From contig JAUIAH010000046.1 of assembly GCA_030425385.1 (NCBI GenBank), forward strand, positions 1-51,742: DNA of 51,742 nt, in the 5' to 3' direction. Shown piece after piece: positions 47,183-51,742 of the stretch (position 1 is the stretch's first letter; each line of letters begins with the position of its first letter). The position numbers were made by a program, and so were the translations under genes. The stretch comes from Verrucomicrobiia bacterium. GTDB lineage: Bacteria; Verrucomicrobiota; Verrucomicrobiia; Verrucomicrobiales; DEV007. Below the pieces are notes generated by a model, which ran no database searches, had not been told where the DNA came from, and saw only the letters and a program-made list of their open reading frames with translations.

Positions 47183-50100
47183 ATGTTTTGTATTGATAGG
47201 GTTATTGATCCAGCGCTCTCACTTTTACCACGTTTAGGCATGACTCAAATGTATTCTATTCTCTCGTATTGGATTCTTCTCGTTCAGAGTTTCTTACCCA
47301 TTGGCATTCGGTCGATTGCTATGGGCATGTCGCTTGCTTTTGTTGCGACTGCTAGTGCTGAACCGACACTAACCTTGCCATCGCCGATAACGGTGAAGCG
47401 CGGTGACTGGGTGAGTGTTCCGTTCGAGGCGACTAATGACACAGGCGGCTTTCTCAACTTCAGTGTGGGTGGCCCTTTGCCGCTGGGCATAGCCCCCTCA
47501 ATTTCAGGAGGCTACATTCTATTCGGAACGATTGAGCCTGACGCTCCGATCGGTGTCCAGGACACGACGATCACCGCTTCTGTGTGGTTCGTCGATCCTC
47601 CACCTGATCCAGTTGTTGCCGACTTTCCCATCACCGTGGTGGAAGATGCGGAAGCGCCGATGATCCACTTTAGATCCATCAGCCTGTCCGGTGGTCGGAG
47701 CATGACCTTGGAACCAGGTGAACGCACTGGTGCGAATTCAGACTTTCTAGTCGGGTTCGCGTCAACGGAAGTCCTTCTGGACTTACAGCCGGAGGATTTC
47801 GTGGTCACCAATGGCAGCATCGTTTCCGAAATCATCGAAGGTAGCTACTCGTCTAGTAGTCCTCCCCCCATTTATTCGAGGGCGCCGCGGCGGGTCTATT
47901 ATTTTACTATTCGCGGTCTTGAGGCTGGTCCAGTCACGGTCTCGACTCCGGCCAATGGCTTCACGGACTATTCCGGAAACGGCAATGCGGTGGCGTTGGA
48001 CGCCTCGTATTACTATTTCGTCGATCCTCCTGCCAACGAGCCGCCTGCTGTCACCGATCTCGGCGTCCAGCCTATCGCTGTTGGTGAACCTGTGAATCTC
48101 ACGGTGCCAGTGACTGATGCGGATGGCGACCCCTTGGCTTTCGCTGCCTTGAACCTGCCGAGTGGGCTTAGCTTTGATGCCACTTCAGGGGTGATCTCTG
48201 GTGCCTTTGGTGAGGTTGGCTACCGTTCAATGAGTGTTCGGGTTAGTGACGGCCAGGATCACGTGACAGCGTTTCTTAGGTGGCAGGTCGCCGATGCGCC
48301 ACAGCTACCAAGAATCAACGCTTTTGCGTCGTCGGCCCCAGTGATCGATGCTGGTCAGAGTTCGACGCTTTCGTGGAACGTTGATGATGGAGGCGAAGTG
48401 ATCACGTCTCTAACGATCGATCAGGGAGTCGGGGACGTTATAGGTACGAACCTTGTGGAGGTGACTCCTGCGGCCACGACCACCTATACACTGACAGCGA
48501 GCAATGTGGCCGGATCTGATTCCGCTTCGGTAACGATCACTGTGAATCCAGTGGTTGGTGAGGATGCATTGGGAGAGGTGACATTTCCTTCGATGGTCAC
48601 GAGCCCTAGCGTCGTGACTTTGGAGGTGCCCTACGAAGCTTCGGACGAACGATTGTTGTCGATTCGGCTCCATGATGGTGAGAATGGCTGGGCGACGATT
48701 GGTCAGGCGGACGTCAGTGTCGGACCTGGAGCTGGAACGCATGTGTTTGATTTACCAATCTTGGCTCGTGCGCGTGAAGGCAGTGGTTATGTGTGGGCCC
48801 TCCGCTTACTGCCTACGGATGCGGCCAGCGCTGATGATGCTTTCAGTCAGGCCTATGGAGATGCCACCGTGGTTGCTGATGGTGGCACTGGAGAACCGAC
48901 CGAGGATCTGTTGGGCTCGGTGGGCTTCCCCTCTACGGTGGAGAGTCCGGGGACGGTGACCTTAACAGTTCCCTATGAGGCCACCCTTCAACGCGAACTG
49001 CGGGTGTGGCTGCACGATGCTCAGAACAATTGGGCGACTCTTGGGCAGGGAAGCGTTGTTGTGGGCCCCGGTATTGGCTCGCATACGTTTGACATTTCCA
49101 TGCTGGCCAATGGGAGGATCGGTAGTGGCTATGTCTGGGCCTTACGTTTGTTGCCGATAGATTGGAGTTCAGCGGATGATGCCCTCGATGCTAGGTATGG
49201 AGAGGCGGCGGTCGAGATGGGCACCGGAAGTGGAGCGACACAGAATGTCCTCACCAATGTCCAGGCACCAAGTGTCGTGATCCAGGGTGAGAATGTCTCG
49301 GTCCGCATGGACTATGAAACTACGGCTCGCCGCGACCTTGGAATCTGGCTGCACGATGCTGCCGATAACTGGCGCCTGATTGGACAGGGCATGACCAAAG
49401 TGGGACCTGGTTTCGGTAGCGAAGAATTTATCGTAGCGATTGCTCCAGACGCACGTCTTGGGGCTGATCATCTGTGGGCCATTCGCTTGTTGCCTGAAAA
49501 CTGGAGCACGAGCGATGACGCTTTGGCTGCGTCTTATCAAGACGTTACGGTTGAAGCGTCTAGCCAAGACTTGATCAACTACGCGGTTCTGCCAGAGGCT
49601 ACCGCGACCCAATCAAGCGTCTACGGAAGCGCCTTTGTCGCCGATCTGGCTCGGGACGGCAGCCGAGATGGGAGTTGGAATAATGGCAGTGTGACTCATA
49701 CGGAACTCAATGTGAATGCTTGGTGGGAGATTGATCTTGGTGAAGAGCGAGAGATTAGTCACTTGCAGGTGTGGAATCGGACGGATTGCTGTGGTGACCG
49801 TTTGGGCAACTACCATGCTCTCGTGAGTAGTGTGCCGTTCGAGTCGACTGATCTCAGCGCCAGTACTAGCCAGCCGGGGGTGTTCAGTCAGCAGTTTACG
49901 GCAGCGCCTTCGCCTGCTCAACGCGTCGATGTGGCTAGATCGGGGCGTTACGTTCGGATTCAATTGAGCGGCTCAAACTACCTATCACTTGCTGAAGTCG
50001 AGGTCCTCGGAGTACCAGCGACGACGGCTTTCGTGAGGGCCCGGCAGGAATCTTTCTCTAGTGCTGCAGTAATCACGGAGGGAAACGTCAGCGTGACGCC

Positions 50101-51451
50101 TTTACCGTTACGACCGCTTCCTGTCATTGATCGTGTTCAGCCACATGATAACGTCGATGGCGATTTACTCGACCAGACTGCTGAGTATGCGCTTGGCACC
50201 AACCCTTACGATGCGGTCATGAGCGATCTAGGGCTCCATTTAGAACCGTCCGAGGACGGTACGAGCTTCGATGTTTGGTATGAGCGACCCGCGCGGTTGG
50301 ACGAAGTGAGCTACATGTTAGAAACGAGTGATGATCTTGAAGATTGGTTGCAGATCTCGGATCCAGAAGTGAGTTTGGCGTCTTATGTTACCGAACACGT
50401 TCGTTATCGACAACTTGAGCAGCAGGAAGGAGTAAGCCTCGAGCGTGGGTTCGTGCGGTTGCGGATACGTCACCACGAATGGAACTACGAGACGACCACC
50501 CCAGTGTTAGGCTGGTATCATACGATGATACGTCCAGGGTATCAGACGCATGGCTTGAGCTTAAATAGGGCTCCTTTTCTCGCTGGCTCTATTGCTAAGG
50601 TGGATGATGAGCGACTCATTCTCTCGACTGATGGGGTCGAAAGCCCGTTAGGTGCTGGCACGCCAAGTTACGTTGAGATTACGAGTGGACCTTATGAGGG
50701 ACACCGGTTGAACGTGGATCGAGATCGGTCAACTGACCAGGAACTCGTGATCGAATGGAAAGCTCTTCATAACACATTGACGGCATGGCCTGTCGACGAA
50801 GGCTTAGTAGGGGCAACCGTCGTCGTTCGCGAACATTGGACCTTGGGAACTGCTTATCCGAAGGATGACTTCATTGGTAGCAGCGATCTCGCAAATGCTG
50901 ATACGATACAGATTTTTAGAGACGGCAGCTACGACGGTTACTTCCTCTTGAAGGCAGGTGACCACCACCAGTGGACCGCCACCAATGATCTTCAACTGGA
51001 GGCTGCCGACAATGTCATCATCCATCCAGGCGTTGGCTGTTTCTTCCATAGGGCGGTACAGTCTGGTGAATCCAGTATGCTGGTAACGGGGCATCTGCGG
51101 CAGGGAGCCTTCATTCAACCACTGAGTGAAGGGTTTAATCTCATCGCTGCGTCGACGCCCATGGATCGAACGCCAAAGGAGCGTGTGTTAGAAATTGAGA
51201 ACGGTTTTCTTGGAAGTGCTGAGCCGCTGGAGGCTGATCAGATTCAGATCTGGGCAGGAGATCGTGATGAGGGTTCCCAGATTTTTGAGAATTACTTTCT
51301 GTTAGATGGTGGTAGTCATGATACGCGCTTCTGGACACCGATGGAAAGTGATGAGTTGGAGTCTGTGAATGAGTGGAAACTGTTTCCAGGAAATCGCGCA
51401 TTTTTCTTGAAGATAGCGCATGAAGATCACCTGAACTATCGTCTGCCATAG
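47183..51451 (+). CDS. Giant secreted Ig-like / F5-8C / TIGR02597-like protein, paralogous to the C-terminus of the oxidase mosaic
   Basis: 1422 residues. ATG 47183 has a Shine-Dalgarno-like GGGGA eight bases upstream; a start at 47240 would give a shorter export signal (hydrophobic region to VATASA). Order: an Ig-like domain (~60-155), a Big-type domain with FVVTNGSIVSEI, a He_PIG domain (EPPAVTDL...LNLPSGLSFDATSGVISG, ~285-370), and an Ig-like domain (~375-455). Three ~95-residue repeats follow (SGYVWALRLLP, ~455-775), then an F5/8-type-C domain (NRTDCCGDRLGNY, ~795-950), an EF-like loop (GDLLDQTAEYALGTNPY) and the TIGR02597-like end (TTPVLGWYHT...). No catalytic motif is evident. Surface binding is the likely role. 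Confidence 0.88.
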   Translation: MFCIDRVIDPALSLLPRLGMTQMYSILSYWILLVQSFLPIGIRSIAMGMSLAFVATASAEPTLTLPSPITVKRGDWVSVPFEATNDTGGFLNFSVGGPLPLGIAPSISGGYILFGTIEPDAPIGVQDTTITASVWFVDPPPDPVVADFPITVVEDAEAPMIHFRSISLSGGRSMTLEPGERTGANSDFLVGFASTEVLLDLQPEDFVVTNGSIVSEIIEGSYSSSSPPPIYSRAPRRVYYFTIRGLEAGPVTVSTPANGFTDYSGNGNAVALDASYYYFVDPPANEPPAVTDLGVQPIAVGEPVNLTVPVTDADGDPLAFAALNLPSGLSFDATSGVISGAFGEVGYRSMSVRVSDGQDHVTAFLRWQVADAPQLPRINAFASSAPVIDAGQSSTLSWNVDDGGEVITSLTIDQGVGDVIGTNLVEVTPAATTTYTLTASNVAGSDSASVTITVNPVVGEDALGEVTFPSMVTSPSVVTLEVPYEASDERLLSIRLHDGENGWATIGQADVSVGPGAGTHVFDLPILARAREGSGYVWALRLLPTDAASADDAFSQAYGDATVVADGGTGEPTEDLLGSVGFPSTVESPGTVTLTVPYEATLQRELRVWLHDAQNNWATLGQGSVVVGPGIGSHTFDISMLANGRIGSGYVWALRLLPIDWSSADDALDARYGEAAVEMGTGSGATQNVLTNVQAPSVVIQGENVSVRMDYETTARRDLGIWLHDAADNWRLIGQGMTKVGPGFGSEEFIVAIAPDARLGADHLWAIRLLPENWSTSDDALAASYQDVTVEASSQDLINYAVLPEATATQSSVYGSAFVADLARDGSRDGSWNNGSVTHTELNVNAWWEIDLGEEREISHLQVWNRTDCCGDRLGNYHALVSSVPFESTDLSASTSQPGVFSQQFTAAPSPAQRVDVARSGRYVRIQLSGSNYLSLAEVEVLGVPATTAFVRARQESFSSAAVITEGNVSVTPLPLRPLPVIDRVQPHDNVDGDLLDQTAEYALGTNPYDAVMSDLGLHLEPSEDGTSFDVWYERPARLDEVSYMLETSDDLEDWLQISDPEVSLASYVTEHVRYRQLEQQEGVSLERGFVRLRIRHHEWNYETTTPVLGWYHTMIRPGYQTHGLSLNRAPFLAGSIAKVDDERLILSTDGVESPLGAGTPSYVEITSGPYEGHRLNVDRDRSTDQELVIEWKALHNTLTAWPVDEGLVGATVVVREHWTLGTAYPKDDFIGSSDLANADTIQIFRDGSYDGYFLLKAGDHHQWTATNDLQLEAADNVIIHPGVGCFFHRAVQSGESSMLVTGHLRQGAFIQPLSEGFNLIAASTPMDRTPKERVLEIENGFLGSAEPLEADQIQIWAGDRDEGSQIFENYFLLDGGSHDTRFWTPMESDELESVNEWKLFPGNRAFFLKIAHEDHLNYRLP

Positions 51452-51742
51452 TCATCAGGCATTTCTACTTGATCGTGGGCTTATGGCGAGCTTCTCCTTA
51501 CTTCTAGCATACGACTAAGTTGCTGCGCGATCCGGTTTGCCTTTCTGTCCTTTGGATCCAGGAAAGGAATGAATAGGGACAGAAACTATCTGCTTTGGAA
51601 ACGGGGAGTGTAGAAGTGTACTGGTTCAGCGAGAATGTATGTTTTGGCGGATGAGTTTAAGTGACTCTGGTCGTCGCTCTAGGTTCGGTTCAAGCCGCTG
51701 GCGCGGCAGGTAAGTTTGGAGGCATGGCAGGCTCCTCTAAGG
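51452..51742. other. Gene-free right end of the window
   Basis: No convincing ORF. The only structured element is the GGGACAGA-type repeat at 51564-51616. The remaining bases after 51617 give no coding or RNA signal I can support; a downstream gene may begin outside the window. Confidence 0.5.
51564..51616 (+). repeat. GGGACAGA-type repeat (copy near right end)
   Basis: AAGGAATGAATAGGGACAGA, AACTATCTGCTTTGGAAACG, GGGAGTGTAGAAG: almost identical to 45022-45075, the difference being two fewer G. It shows that the element is dispersed and not confined to the transposase scrap zone. Confidence 0.75.

Overview
The window looks like a piece of a Verrucomicrobiota chromosome (probable, not proven). 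The reasons are a PEP-CTERM protein with a VPEP...RRRR tail, very large secreted mosaics built from LamG, PA14, Ig-like, MBG and F5/8-type-C modules, a CRTAC1-type FG-GAP/ASPIC protein, a DUF1501 remnant, a CotH protein, and a C-terminal module resembling the TIGR02597 family known from Verrucomicrobium. No rRNA, tRNA or CRISPR array was seen.

Layout. (1) 1-2430: a short chromosomal integron. A degenerate integrase-like ORF (+) diverges from single-gene cassettes on the minus strand (DUF1810 protein, then a secreted protein). The cassettes are separated by two ~125-bp attC-like sites with non-standard core sequences, and each cassette start complements its own attC R'' box. (2) 2409-20734 (minus): a cluster for very large exported proteins. 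Reading downstream, these are an MbnP-MbnH-like fusion (copper-binding domain plus di-heme MauG-like domain), a translationally coupled 2894-residue galactose-oxidase/PA14/di-heme-peroxidase mosaic with all five copper-radical-site residues, a 1619-residue multi-LamG protein, a PEP-CTERM protein and an FG-GAP/ASPIC protein. (3) 20.8-33.2 kb: a NifS-type cysteine desulfurase, two divergent FGE-fold proteins (one with the FGE fold nested inside an MBG domain), PrmA, a lamin-tail/CotH protein, and a DUF3365 cytochrome overlapping an ArsR regulator.

(4) 33.2-40.8 kb: a toxin-antitoxin island. It holds two RHH/PIN VapBC pairs, an orphan AbrB-type antitoxin, an AbiEi/AbiEii pair, a Phd-PIN pair with a broken toxin start, a UPF0175/DUF3368 pair and its decayed duplicate. 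Short dispersed repeats and gene scraps lie between them. Two antitoxin genes appear to be transcribed as leaderless mRNAs, and several have palindromes at their starts. (5) 40.8-44.8 kb: a secreted EEP-family nuclease/phosphatase, then a two-gene operon of a C5 cytosine DNA methyltransferase and an OLD/PARIS-like AAA-TOPRIM protein. This operon is the best anti-phage candidate here. (6) 45.0-47.0 kb: a scrap zone with broken lactonase, HsdS, DUF1016 nuclease, REP-associated transposase and methyltransferase genes, threaded with a GGGACAGA-type repeat. (7) 47.2-51.5 kb: a second giant exported protein whose last ~950 residues are paralogous to the C-terminal third of the galactose-oxidase mosaic.

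Most notable is the coupled pair at 10.3-20.7 kb. One gene encodes an apparent fusion of a kynurenine-type copper-binding protein with its tailoring di-heme enzyme. The next encodes a copper radical oxidase fused to a second di-heme peroxidase. Together they could form a self-contained extracellular copper/peroxide redox system. That functional link is inference; the domain calls rest on motifs visible in the sequence.
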